From contig OY764545.1 in the NCBI GenBank assembly GCA_963668495.1, positions 1,240,001-1,304,000 of the forward strand: a DNA stretch of 64,000 bases. Reading direction: 5' to 3'. A program made the position numbers and the translations under genes. Positions 27,030 through 35,770 of the stretch are shown here, piece after piece. Source of the stretch: Oleispirillum sp963668495. Its GTDB lineage: Bacteria > Pseudomonadota > Alphaproteobacteria > Rhodospirillales > Rhodospirillaceae. The notes under the pieces are model-generated. The model did no database searches. It saw nothing but the letters and a program-made list of their open reading frames with translations, and was not told the DNA's origin. Every line of letters starts with the position of its first letter. Positions within the stretch are counted from its first letter, which is position 1.

Positions 27030-27455
27030 ATGGCTGAAACTACACAATTTGAACTGGTCTCTCCGGAGCGGTTGTTCTTCAGCCAGCCAGTGGAGATGGT
27101 TGTGGTGCCGGGCAGTGAAGGTGATTTTGCTGCACTGCCCCGCCACACACCGAAACTTTCCACAGTTCGTCCGGGCGTTATTGTTGCCTATGAAAATGGG
27201 CAAATTCACGAACGGATTTTCGTAGCAGGTGGTTTTGCTGAGGTAACGGAAACATCATGCACAGTGTTGGCTGAAGAAGCCGTCATTGTGTCTGATTTGA
27301 ACGAAGCCGACGCTCAGGCACGTTTTGATGCTGCTCGTGAGGCTTATTCCAATATGGCTTCACAAGATAAAATGCTGACCAGTGCTGTGGAAACAGAACT
27401 GAGCATTGCTACGGCAATGTTGGCTGCTGCCAAGGGTGAATTCGCATACAAGTAA
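27030..27455 (+). CDS. atpC: F1Fo ATP synthase subunit epsilon
   Basis: F1 stalk subunit that can inhibit ATP hydrolysis. The N-terminal beta sandwich has FELVSPERLFFSQPVEMVVVPG-type sequence and GDFAALPRHTP. The C-terminal two-helix region is shorter than in E. coli. It is 141 residues and the last gene of the operon; a bidirectional terminator follows. Confidence 0.96.
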   Translation: MAETTQFELVSPERLFFSQPVEMVVVPGSEGDFAALPRHTPKLSTVRPGVIVAYENGQIHERIFVAGGFAEVTETSCTVLAEEAVIVSDLNEADAQARFDAAREAYSNMASQDKMLTSAVETELSIATAMLAAAKGEFAYK

Positions 27456-27480
27456 GGTTTGCGGACTTACGATGAAAAAG

Positions 27481-27506
27481 AACCCCGCTCTTTGGCGGGG
27501 TTTTTT
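27481..27506. terminator. Terminator between atpC and the convergent GGDEF gene
   Basis: AACCCCGC (27481-27488) and GCGGGGTT (27495-27502) with loop TCTTTG are followed by a six-T run. The complementary strand also has GGGGTTCTTTTTC after the stem, so it can serve both genes. Confidence 0.85.
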
Positions 27507-27519
27507 AATGGATGAGTTA

Positions 27520-28236
27520 TCAGGGAGTGGGTGAAGAGGCCTTGGCCACCTGTGCACGACCAGCGGCTTTAGCTTGATACATTGCGGTATCAGCCGCATG
27601 GATCAATTGGTCAATGTTTTCACCGTGAATGGGATATTTGGCAACGCCGATGCTGACTGATGCTGTGATTGGCCCAGAGCCAGTTTCAATCGGTTGTTGG
27701 AAACTGTCCACAAGCCGCTGGGCCAGCGTATCAAGGTCCGCATCATTACTGACAAAGATCACGAATTCATCACCGCCAAAGCGTGCGCATATATCAGAAG
27801 ACCGTGTGCAGCGCTTTAAACGATCGGCGACCCCGGTTAAGAAGGCATCCCCGGCAGTATGACCGTTACTGTCATTGATGGACTTAAAGTTATCAATATC
27901 AATGAACAAAATGCCAAATCCGCGCTGTTCACGATGTGCAACCGTTAATGCGTGGTCCAGATGACTTAGAAGGGCTGGGCGATTGCGTAGCCCTGTTAAG
28001 GCATCTGTGATGCTCGCCTTAACCAGATGGTCCTCAGCCTGATCGCGGCGAAGCTCTTCCCTGCGGATGAATATGTAAAGGACGAGTGCCGATAAACTGA
28101 CAAAGGCCCAGCCTTTATAAAGGCTGATCATATTAAAATGTTGAGGGAACAGCGCGTAAAGTACCTTATCCGATAACAATATCCAAAGGATTGACAAGAT
28201 CAGATAGGTGAGTGCAATACGCGCCGATACATGCAT
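27520..28236 (-). CDS. Membrane-bound diguanylate cyclase (GGDEF)
   Basis: Makes cyclic di-GMP from two GTP. Residues 1-60 hold two membrane segments with the motif WILLSDKVLYAL followed by LYKGWAFV, a small sensor-type module found before PAS/GGDEF domains. The GGDEF domain starts at DALTGLRNR (about 85), has the intact signature RFGGDEF near 160, and an RxxD product-inhibition site (RSSD) five residues before it, so it should be active and feedback-inhibited. Its signal is unknown. It stands alone between the atp operon and rppH. Confidence 0.9.
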   Translation of the reverse strand: MHVSARIALTYLILSILWILLSDKVLYALFPQHFNMISLYKGWAFVSLSALVLYIFIRREELRRDQAEDHLVKASITDALTGLRNRPALLSHLDHALTVAHREQRGFGILFIDIDNFKSINDSNGHTAGDAFLTGVADRLKRCTRSSDICARFGGDEFVIFVSNDADLDTLAQRLVDSFQQPIETGSGPITASVSIGVAKYPIHGENIDQLIHAADTAMYQAKAAGRAQVAKASSPTP

Positions 28237-28295
28237 AGGGGGCTCCCTGCATCATAGTATACTTTAGGGTAAGTATAACGCCCAATTGTTAAACT

Positions 28296-28802
28296 TCAAA
28301 GAGCGGTCTCTTCCTGAAATAATTGTACCTGAGGACGAAATTGTTCGACAATTTGCTCATACAAAGGGCGCTTGAAATCCACGATCAAGTGTACCAAGGT
28401 ATCGAAATCTGTCCACTTCCACTGGTCAAACTCAGGATGGTGGGCCGCAATATTGATATCGCTGTCGGTACCTTCAAAAGCCATCAGGTACCATTTTTGC
28501 TTTTGCCCTCTGTATCGGCCTTTCCAGACTTTATCGGCAATATCCATGGGCAGATCATAGTGGATCCAGCCCTTGGTCTCGGCGAGATAGCTGGCCTTGC
28601 AGGTGCCAATTTCTTCTTCCATTTCCCGAAAGACCGTATGCAGGGGGTCTTCATTGGCATCAATGCCGCCCTGTGGCATTTGCCATGCACCGGGTGTGTC
28701 AATACGCTGGGCCACGAAAACTTGGCCCTTGGGATTTAAAAGGACGAACCCAACGCCAAGGCGATAGGGACGGTCATGAAATGGTGTTAGAGTGCTACTC
28801 AT
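28296..28802 (-). CDS. rppH: RNA pyrophosphohydrolase RppH
   Basis: NUDIX hydrolase that removes pyrophosphate from mRNA 5' ends to start decay. YRLGVGFVLLNPKGQVFVAQR is followed by WQMPQGGIDANEDP and the NUDIX helix FREMEEEIG (about residues 40-68). Late motifs include KWYLMAFEG. It has 168 residues. It overlaps the end of the upstream deacetylase gene by four bases, the usual order in this class. Confidence 0.94.
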   Translation of the reverse strand: MSSTLTPFHDRPYRLGVGFVLLNPKGQVFVAQRIDTPGAWQMPQGGIDANEDPLHTVFREMEEEIGTCKASYLAETKGWIHYDLPMDIADKVWKGRYRGQKQKWYLMAFEGTDSDINIAAHHPEFDQWKWTDFDTLVHLIVDFKRPLYEQIVEQFRPQVQLFQEETAL

Positions 28803-30355
28803 TCTGTGACCACTGCTGAAATCGGGGCAAATTGGAACCCTCGTTGTTCAAGGCCTGCCATCCATGTGGATATCAGGGTCAATGACAGCGGTGTAGCATC
28901 AGCTATCACAACTGCCTTACCTGTGCTGCGTGCGATATCTTCAGTCTGACGTAAAAAGGCAATGGCCTGATTGCGGAAGGTATTGTCAGAGATCACAACA
29001 TCAGCAATGGCGCGTGCAGGTTTGGTTTCGACAAGGTTAAAAGGCGCAACCGTAGGCGATGGAGCGATGTACAACAGGCCCATGTCGCGAATTTTGTCCA
29101 GCAAGGCTGAAATATGCTTGGTGGACTGGGTAAAGACATCACCGCCGTTAGCCAGAATACCAAGGTAAACCGAACCATTGGCAAGGGATGCTTCCAATCG
29201 CTTGGCATTTTCATCGACAGACAGATCTTTAAACAGCCCATTGGGTCCCGGGTCAACAGCCGGGAAATGTCTGGTTTCCAAGTCGATGGTCAAAAGAGTT
29301 TCGTGCCCTTGTTTCCGTGCTCCGTCCAATTGGGCGGCAAGCTGATCTGCATATGGGCTAAAGGCCAAAGTCACCTGTGGCGGCATGCGCAGAACTGCGG
29401 CAGTGGTCAGAGGTTTTGACAGGCCAAGCCCACGCAAGATAACGGAAATTTGCGGTGCATTGGGGGCGGGCTTATGGGCAAGGGCATAGACTTGCCAAGG
29501 CTTGCGGCCCTCTGGTGAGATTGACGGCAACGTGCGACCAGACGCCATCCTACGGACAAGATCAGCTTGCGGTGCTTGCTGCATGTCAAACTTTTGGGGT
29601 TCCAGTTTTGGCAAGTCCGTCAGGTTCGGTGCGGCAGCATGCTGTGAAAAGTCTTCACGAGGCGATGGTATTGCCGGAACTGAAATGTCCGATTTTGGTG
29701 TTGCCACGGCTACCTGCTGGGCAGGTGGAGTTGCCGTTTCAGGTTCAGCCTGTGCTTCAGGTGCAGTTGTTTCAGGTTGCGTCGGTTCTTGTGAGCCTTG
29801 TGGAATCTCGCCTTGGGCTGGGGCATCGGGTTGGTGTTGCAATGTCCCCTGCCTGCGGGCGGCATCCGGGTTGACGGCCCCCGGTGGGCGCATCAACGCT
29901 TTGTCGAGGTTTTCCGGCCCCGAGGCAACCGGCATGTTTTGAACAACTCTGTTGCCGCTGCTGTCCGGGTCCGGGGCTACAGCCGCCGCATGATCAGAGG
30001 CATTCTGTTCAGCGGATGAAACGGCGGGAGCAGGTTCGGGGGAGCTCCAATCCATGTTGAAGGCTGCGACACCCCCGGTGATCAACAGAATCAACGTGGC
30101 AATCATGCCGACGGCAACGATTTTCCGGCGGCGGGCAAAAAGCGCATCTTCGTAGGCCTGCATGGCAAACGGGTCACTTTGATCAAGATCCGCATGACCA
30201 AAGGCATCGTCTTTCCGGCGTTTTTTGAAAAACCCCTTCAGCTTTGCCAGCAGGTTGGATTTGCGACTGTCCTCGTCCATGACCAGAGTGTCGGCAAAGT
30301 CCGGGATTTTGTCATCGAGCGGATCTTGACTCACAGTCTTTTTCCTTGCTTCCAC
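28799..30355 (-). CDS. Divergent polysaccharide deacetylase (YibQ/DUF610 family)
   Basis: Membrane-anchored protein with a cytoplasmic N-terminus of about 75 residues, one membrane segment (VGMIATLILLITGGVAAF), and a long Pro/Ala/Gln-rich linker to about residue 265. The C-terminal deacetylase-like domain starts at ISVILRGLGLS and includes LAFSPYA and LTIDLETR. The normal family motif there is VIxDxG; here Arg-Gly-Leu replaces the metal-binding Asp (ISVILRGLGLS), so activity is doubtful. It lies between ctpA and rppH in an envelope block. Confidence 0.85.
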   Translation of the reverse strand: MEARKKTVSQDPLDDKIPDFADTLVMDEDSRKSNLLAKLKGFFKKRRKDDAFGHADLDQSDPFAMQAYEDALFARRRKIVAVGMIATLILLITGGVAAFNMDWSSPEPAPAVSSAEQNASDHAAAVAPDPDSSGNRVVQNMPVASGPENLDKALMRPPGAVNPDAARRQGTLQHQPDAPAQGEIPQGSQEPTQPETTAPEAQAEPETATPPAQQVAVATPKSDISVPAIPSPREDFSQHAAAPNLTDLPKLEPQKFDMQQAPQADLVRRMASGRTLPSISPEGRKPWQVYALAHKPAPNAPQISVILRGLGLSKPLTTAAVLRMPPQVTLAFSPYADQLAAQLDGARKQGHETLLTIDLETRHFPAVDPGPNGLFKDLSVDENAKRLEASLANGSVYLGILANGGDVFTQSTKHISALLDKIRDMGLLYIAPSPTVAPFNLVETKPARAIADVVISDNTFRNQAIAFLRQTEDIARSTGKAVVIADATPLSLTLISTWMAGLEQRGFQFAPISAVVTE

Positions 30356-30381
30356 GATGCTGTTGCAACGGCGATCTGCCT

Positions 30382-31674
30382 TTAATTATGGCTCAAACCG
30401 GAATACAGCGACAGTCCGCGCAACAGGTCGAATGCACGTTGCAACTGGTAGTCCTGTTTGGCGGCTTTTTCTTTCAAAGCATCTGCACTCAGAGCCTTGT
30501 TTTTTCCAGCCTTGTTTTCCTTGGATTTATCAAGGGCATTGCGGAAATCCGCTTCTTCGAAATGATGATCCGGTTCCAGAACTTCAATTTTAGCAAGCGG
30601 AATGCTGATATCCGGTGAAATCCCGACGGCCTGAATTGAACGACCCGACGGCGTGTAATACCGTGATGTGGTCAGTTTCATCGCCCCATGATTATTCATG
30701 GGAATAACGGTTTGTACGGACCCTTTGCCGAAAGACTTTGTTCCCATCAAAACGGCACGTTTATGGTCTTGCAAAGCCCCAGCCACGATTTCAGATGCGG
30801 ATGCAGAGCCACCGTTAATCAGGACCACAAGCGGTTTGCCATTGATCAGGTCCCCGGTAGAGGCATTGTAGCGTTCAGTTTCACGGGCATTGCGGGAGCG
30901 GGTGGAAACAATTTCCCCCTTGTCGAGGAACGAATCCGCCACGGCAACGGCCTGATCCAGAAGGCCACCGGGGTTGTTGCGTAGGTCAAGAACGTAGCCC
31001 TTAACCTTACCTTTGGTTTTGCTTTCAATGGATTTGATAGCATCCTCAAGCGTATCTTCTGTTTTCTCGCTGAAAGATGTAACGCGCAGATAGCCTAAGT
31101 CCTCGCCTTCAACGCGGGAGCGAACGGACCGCACGGTAATGGTGTCACGCTTCATGCTGATGTCAAAGGAATCGCGATCATTGCGGCGGACGGTGAGGGT
31201 GATTTCCGAACCGACTTTGCCCCGCATTTTTTCAACGGCTTCTGCCAAGGATAACCCCATGACCGGTTGGTCATCAATGTGGGTAATTAAGTCTCCGGCT
31301 TGAATTCCCGCTTTGGCTGCCGGGGTATCATCAATAGGAGAAATAACCTTCACCAGCCCCATGTCCATGGTGACTTCAATGCCAAGCCCGCCGAATTCAC
31401 CACTGGTATCGACTTTCATGTCGTTGTAGTTGTCCGGGGTCAGGTAGGCGGAATGCGGGTCCAAAGACTGCAGCATGCCGCCGATTGCGGCTTCGATCAG
31501 TTGTTCGTCGCTGACTTCTTCCACATAGTCCCGCCGCACGCGTTCAAACACCGAGCCAAACAGGTTGAGGTACTCGTAAGTGGAGCGATCATCGCTGGCC
31601 TGAGCATTGATCGGGGTCACAGAGGACAGCAGCAGAGTGCCGAAGCTCAAAGCGATCAGTGAAGTACGCGTCAT
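30382..31674 (-). CDS. ctpA: S41 family carboxy-terminal processing peptidase
   Basis: Periplasmic serine protease that trims C-termini of envelope proteins or peptidoglycan hydrolases. It has a signal peptide ending near NAQA, a PDZ domain from about residue 85 (GIEVTMDMGLVKVISPIDDTPA-type region), and catalytic Ser in GGSASASEIVAGAL with Lys in GTKSFGKGSVQT. It has 430 residues. It is only 2 bases from the envC stop, so the two are translated from one transcript; EnvC-type proteins and CtpA act together in cell-wall turnover in other bacteria. Confidence 0.93.
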   Translation of the reverse strand: MTRTSLIALSFGTLLLSSVTPINAQASDDRSTYEYLNLFGSVFERVRRDYVEEVSDEQLIEAAIGGMLQSLDPHSAYLTPDNYNDMKVDTSGEFGGLGIEVTMDMGLVKVISPIDDTPAAKAGIQAGDLITHIDDQPVMGLSLAEAVEKMRGKVGSEITLTVRRNDRDSFDISMKRDTITVRSVRSRVEGEDLGYLRVTSFSEKTEDTLEDAIKSIESKTKGKVKGYVLDLRNNPGGLLDQAVAVADSFLDKGEIVSTRSRNARETERYNASTGDLINGKPLVVLINGGSASASEIVAGALQDHKRAVLMGTKSFGKGSVQTVIPMNNHGAMKLTTSRYYTPSGRSIQAVGISPDISIPLAKIEVLEPDHHFEEADFRNALDKSKENKAGKNKALSADALKEKAAKQDYQLQRAFDLLRGLSLYSGLSHN

Positions 31675-31676
31675 CC

Positions 31677-33035
31677 TTATCCCTTGCTTTGTCTGCTCCC
31701 GGACTTACCCGCAGTAAGCCAGGGGAGTGGATTGATCGGTTGTCCTTCGTGGCGAAGTTCCACGTAAAGTTCCGGTGAAGTTGCATTCGTCATGACGCCG
31801 ACAGGTTCCCCCGCCAGCAATGTTTGTCCTGTGGTGGCGTCGATGCGGTTCATCCCAGCCAACAGCATATGATATCCGCCACCGTATTCGATGATCAAGA
31901 GTTGGCCGTAACCACGGAATGGTCCACTGAATAACACGGTGCCGTCAAACGGCGTAATGACTTGTGCTTCAGATCGGGTGCGAATGGAAATTCCCTTAGC
32001 ATGGATACCGGCCTGTGTCAGTTGTCCGTACTGGGATGTAACTTTTCCAACCGCAGGCATTGGCAAGCGTCCACGGGCCTTTCTGAAACTGCGTTGTGGC
32101 GGTCTTGCTGCCGCAATGGCGGCTTCTTCCCGTGCCTTGGCTTCTTGCCGGGCAAGGCGTGCCTTTTCCTTGCGTTCTTCTTCGCGGGCTTCTGCCAGTT
32201 TCTTTTCCCGTTTCAGACGGGCAATTTTTTCTTTATGGGCACGTTCTTCAGCCATTTGCCGTTGGGCTTCACGAACGACACGCATGCGGGCTTCTTCCCG
32301 TTGTCTGGCCCGTTCGGCTTCCAGTTTGGCGATCAGGTCTTTCAAAGATGATGCCTGCTTTGCCAAATCTTGCATGCGTTTTGCTGCCGCAGTGGTTTCG
32401 CGGCGAGTTTCCTGTTGCATGGTCGCCTGCCGTTTGAACAACGACTTCATCTCGCTGTGGCTTTGCGCAAGATTGGCTGTGACGGCGGCGATGCGATCCT
32501 TTTGCCCCTGAACCTGAGCTTGCAGGATCGAAAGTTTATCCAGATCGGTCTTCAACTCGCGGGCAGAGGCTTCAATACGCGGAACTGCAGTGCGTAGCAA
32601 AATGGCTGACCGAACCGTGTCACTTGGTGGTGTCGGCTGTGCAATCAGGGCTTCCGTCGGTCGCCAAGCCAGTCGCTGTAATGCTGCAATGACCGTCACC
32701 ATTTGATCCCCGCGTCGATCAATGATGGTTTTCAGGTCTTTTTCTTGCACCTGTAGGTCCGCCAGCCGATTTTCAAGGGATATCAACTCACGCTCACGTT
32801 TGCGGACAGTTGTCGCAGTTTCGACCATTTTTGCGCGTACATCACGGATATCACGCGCGAGGGCCTCAGCCTTTTTCTTAAGCTGCTCGTGGCGTTGTTG
32901 CTCTTGTTTCAGCGAAGATTCAACCCGATTGAGATCCGCACTGGGCGACGCCGTGGATTGCGCCAAAACCGGGGTTACAAACCCCATGGTCAGACACCAT
33001 CCCAACAGGCCAAAAGTGCGGATCGGCACGAGCAT
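31677..33035 (-). CDS. Murein hydrolase activator EnvC-like protein
   Basis: The signal peptide ends at VLAQ. Two long coiled-coil stretches follow (about residues 30-130 and 160-310, the second very rich in Arg, Glu, Lys and Ala), then a LytM domain from about residue 330 (GKVTSQYGQLTQAGIHAKG). The metal-binding residues of active M23 peptidases are absent: the HxxxD site reads HAKGISI and the HxH site reads ELYVELR. It is therefore an activator of amidases rather than a peptidase, as in E. coli EnvC. It sits between gpmI and ctpA. Confidence 0.9.
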   Translation of the reverse strand: MLVPIRTFGLLGWCLTMGFVTPVLAQSTASPSADLNRVESSLKQEQQRHEQLKKKAEALARDIRDVRAKMVETATTVRKRERELISLENRLADLQVQEKDLKTIIDRRGDQMVTVIAALQRLAWRPTEALIAQPTPPSDTVRSAILLRTAVPRIEASARELKTDLDKLSILQAQVQGQKDRIAAVTANLAQSHSEMKSLFKRQATMQQETRRETTAAAKRMQDLAKQASSLKDLIAKLEAERARQREEARMRVVREAQRQMAEERAHKEKIARLKREKKLAEAREEERKEKARLARQEAKAREEAAIAAARPPQRSFRKARGRLPMPAVGKVTSQYGQLTQAGIHAKGISIRTRSEAQVITPFDGTVLFSGPFRGYGQLLIIEYGGGYHMLLAGMNRIDATTGQTLLAGEPVGVMTNATSPELYVELRHEGQPINPLPWLTAGKSGSRQSKG

Positions 33036-33042
33036 GTTAGAG

Positions 33043-34602
33043 TTAGCCTTTTCTCAACAGACTGGAACCTGTCATTTCGGGCGGCTGCGGCAGCCCCATG
33101 AGTTCCAGCAGGGATGGCGCAATATCGCATAAACCGCCTGCTGCAAACCCAGTTATTCCAGCGGGTGCATGGCGCAAAACCCCACGCACCGGACCAACCG
33201 TGTGGGCGGTGTAGGCCCCCTTGGTCTCAGGGTCGATCATTTGTTCCGCATTGCCATGGTCGGCGGTCATGATCATGGCTCCCCCGGCTTTGGCAACGGC
33301 GTCATCCAAACGACCAATGCAGGCGTCTACGGCTTCTGCGGCTTTGATTGCGGCTTCCATGATGCCGGTGTGACCCACCATGTCACCATTGGCGAAGTTG
33401 ACGACAATCAGGTCGAAGGTGCCAGTTTCAATGGCAGCGACCAGTTTATCCGTGACTTCATAGGCGGACATTTCCGGTTGCAGGTCATAGGTCGCGACTT
33501 TCGGGCTTGGAACCAGAATGCGTTCCTCCCCATCGAAAACCTTTTCTTCACCCCCGTTCAGGAAAAACGTGACGTGGGCGTATTTTTCGGTTTCTGCGAT
33601 GCGGAGCTGTTTCAACCCGGCCTTGGCGACCACTTCACCCAGAACATTGGTCAGGGTTTCGGGCGGGAACAGTATGCTGTGGAACGGTTCCAACGGGTCA
33701 GAATATTTGACCATACCCATGATCGTGTCAAAATTGACAAGCTTTTTCCGGGTAAAACCATCAAATGCCGGATCGACCAATGCGGTAAGAATTTCCCGAG
33801 CGCGATCTGCGCGGAAATTCGCCATGATCAAAACGTCGCCGTCTTTCATGCCGTCATATCCGGCGATGATCCGGGGTTTGACGAATTCATCGGTTTCGCC
33901 TTGGGCATAGGCTCCGGCAATTGCGCCGACCGCAGTGTCTGCGATGGCACCGATGCCTGCGGTCATGGCATTGTAAGCCAATTCGACCCGGTCCCAGCGT
34001 TTGTCCCGGTCCATGGCAAAATACCGCCCACAGACCGTGGCAATCATGACATTTTTGCAGTCGGCAATCGCGGTTTCAACGTCAGCGAGGTAATCTTTTG
34101 CGGATGATGGCGGGGTGTCCCGCCCATCAAGGAAGGCGTGCAGACGGACAGGGATTCCGGCAGTGTCCAAGGCTTTGGCAAGGGCGATGATATGGTTTTG
34201 ATGTGAGTGAACGCCGCCGGGTGACATCAGTCCCATCAGGTGGCAGGTGCCGCCTGCGGACTTGGCCTTCGCGATAAATTCAGTCATGGCGGGCAGGGTC
34301 GACAATTCGCCGGATGCGACGGCAGCATCAATTCGTGGCAAGTCCTGCATAACCACGCGTCCGGCACCCAAGTTCATATGACCAACTTCAGAGTTGCCCA
34401 TCTGACCGTCTGGCAACCCCACATGCAGGCCGGAGGTCTGAATCAGAGCAGAGGGGCTCTCCGCAACAAACTTATCCCAGTTGGGGGTGTTTGCGGTTGT
34501 GATTGCGTTATCGGCGGCAGGTGGACGCTCACCCCAGCCATCCAGAACACACAGAACAACGGGCTTCGGTGCGGGAGAATTGCTCATCATTGTACCAATC
34601 AT
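33043..34602 (-). CDS. gpmI: 2,3-bisphosphoglycerate-independent phosphoglycerate mutase
   Basis: Interconverts 2- and 3-phosphoglycerate using two Mn ions. The phospho-Ser site is MGNSEVGHMNLGAGR. MTADHGNAEQM near the C-terminus and FLDGRDTPP are other family motifs. It has about 515 residues. Three close start codons (34602, 34590, 34587) cannot be told apart, none having a clear ribosome site. It heads the gpmI-envC-ctpA-deacetylase-rppH run. Confidence 0.96.
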   Translation of the reverse strand: MIGTMMSNSPAPKPVVLCVLDGWGERPPAADNAITTANTPNWDKFVAESPSALIQTSGLHVGLPDGQMGNSEVGHMNLGAGRVVMQDLPRIDAAVASGELSTLPAMTEFIAKAKSAGGTCHLMGLMSPGGVHSHQNHIIALAKALDTAGIPVRLHAFLDGRDTPPSSAKDYLADVETAIADCKNVMIATVCGRYFAMDRDKRWDRVELAYNAMTAGIGAIADTAVGAIAGAYAQGETDEFVKPRIIAGYDGMKDGDVLIMANFRADRAREILTALVDPAFDGFTRKKLVNFDTIMGMVKYSDPLEPFHSILFPPETLTNVLGEVVAKAGLKQLRIAETEKYAHVTFFLNGGEEKVFDGEERILVPSPKVATYDLQPEMSAYEVTDKLVAAIETGTFDLIVVNFANGDMVGHTGIMEAAIKAAEAVDACIGRLDDAVAKAGGAMIMTADHGNAEQMIDPETKGAYTAHTVGPVRGVLRHAPAGITGFAAGGLCDIAPSLLELMGLPQPPEMTGSSLLRKG

Positions 34603-34679
34603 CAGTGCAGGGGGCTAATCCGACTGAATATAAGAGATTTTACGTGTTCCCGCCATGAGTAGTTTTGCCCTCCAACCGC

Positions 34680-34720
34680 AAAAGCCCCAAGGCGGCCTTG
34701 GTGTCAGGCATCCTTGGGGC
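34680..34720 (-). terminator. Terminator after the methyltransferase gene
   Basis: On the minus strand GCCCCAAGG and CCTTGGGGC (34712-34720 and 34684-34692) form a 9-bp stem followed by TTTT. It closes the transcription unit of the receptor and methyltransferase genes and separates it from gpmI. Confidence 0.8.
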
Positions 34721-34746
34721 ATGAGGGGAAGGGGAAATGCGCTGGC

Positions 34747-35742
34747 TTAGTCTACGCGTCCAACCGTCAACAGCATGGGACCGACCACCGTATCAACGGT
34801 GGTGATGGTGACAGAGGGGAATCCGGCTTTGCGCATGGCATCGCTGATTTGATTTTCTCCGACGCCTGTATCTTCCATCTCCATGTTTACTGGCAGGCGT
34901 CCAACCACCTGACATTCCGGTTGGGTCCGGTCTGCGCTTAATCCCTCGTGCAGGCTGACGAAAAGACCACCGGGTTTTAAGGCGGCATAGGCCCGACCAA
35001 AGAAATCTTCCATGTCTTTGACGAAGTACAAGGTCATGGACGCCCACATCAGGTCAGTGTCACGTGGGAATTCCACCAGGTTATAGTCTCCGGCAATGGT
35101 GGATATCTGCGCGGCACATGATTTGCCAGACAAAGCCTGTTCCATGCGTTTGACCATGGGAGGCAAATCAACCAGCGTAACGGATTTTTCCGGGTTCAAG
35201 CTGGTAATCCGTTCCGCCAGAACTTCCGATCCCGCGCCTAAGTCCACGATGGTTTTGACAGTGTCCCATTCCGGTAGTGACTTGAGGAAATTATACATTT
35301 CGTCAACCGCCATTCCGCGATGGAATGAGCGTAAGCTATCCCCGGATTTGTCCCAGAAGTCTTCGGAATGCAGGTTCATATTGCGATCCGGCTCCTGATT
35401 GCGCAGCAGGGTTTCGATGTTCATGCCCCGCATGAAGGATACCGCCAACAGGGTGCTGCGCAGGCTTTTGTCCGTATCGCTGCGTAAAATCTCGGCGTTG
35501 TCATCGCGCAGTTGGTATTGCCCATCATGGCATTGGGCCAAGCCCATGCTGCATAAGGCTTTTAGGTACAATCCGGTGCGACGTTCATCAAAACCGTTCA
35601 GGTTGGCGATTTCTGCCGGGGTCTTGGCTGTGACCAATTGGTCAAAGATTTTTTCCGCATAGGCAAGGCGCACAATTTGCCAGCGTACGGGGCCGGACAT
35701 CAGGTCAAACAAAGCTGCGCCGGTCATCGGTTGGGGATGCAT
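34747..35742 (-). CDS. SAM-dependent O-methyltransferase of the two-domain type
   Basis: The 331-residue protein has an N-terminal winged-helix dimerisation domain (about 10-95, with the pattern LVTAKTPAEIANLNG) and a C-terminal SAM domain with IVDLGAGSEVLAERI (about 167) and VTLVDLPPMVKRMEQA. This is the architecture of acetylserotonin/hydroxyneurosporene-type O-methyltransferases acting on small molecules. The substrate cannot be deduced. It has AGAAGGA 8 bases before the ATG and starts 28 bases after the TonB receptor gene on the same strand, so the two are cotranscribed. A job in modifying the imported or a related small molecule is an inference. Confidence 0.8.
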   Translation of the reverse strand: MHPQPMTGAALFDLMSGPVRWQIVRLAYAEKIFDQLVTAKTPAEIANLNGFDERRTGLYLKALCSMGLAQCHDGQYQLRDDNAEILRSDTDKSLRSTLLAVSFMRGMNIETLLRNQEPDRNMNLHSEDFWDKSGDSLRSFHRGMAVDEMYNFLKSLPEWDTVKTIVDLGAGSEVLAERITSLNPEKSVTLVDLPPMVKRMEQALSGKSCAAQISTIAGDYNLVEFPRDTDLMWASMTLYFVKDMEDFFGRAYAALKPGGLFVSLHEGLSADRTQPECQVVGRLPVNMEMEDTGVGENQISDAMRKAGFPSVTITTVDTVVGPMLLTVGRVD

Positions 35743-35770
35743 TATTACGGTCCTTCTTTAAGGGGATATT

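Noticed and set aside
25509..27209. 566-residue open frame antisense to atpD
   Set aside because: It mirrors the codon pattern of atpD, has no family motif and covers a certain gene. The same applies to the 633-residue frame at 23152-25053.
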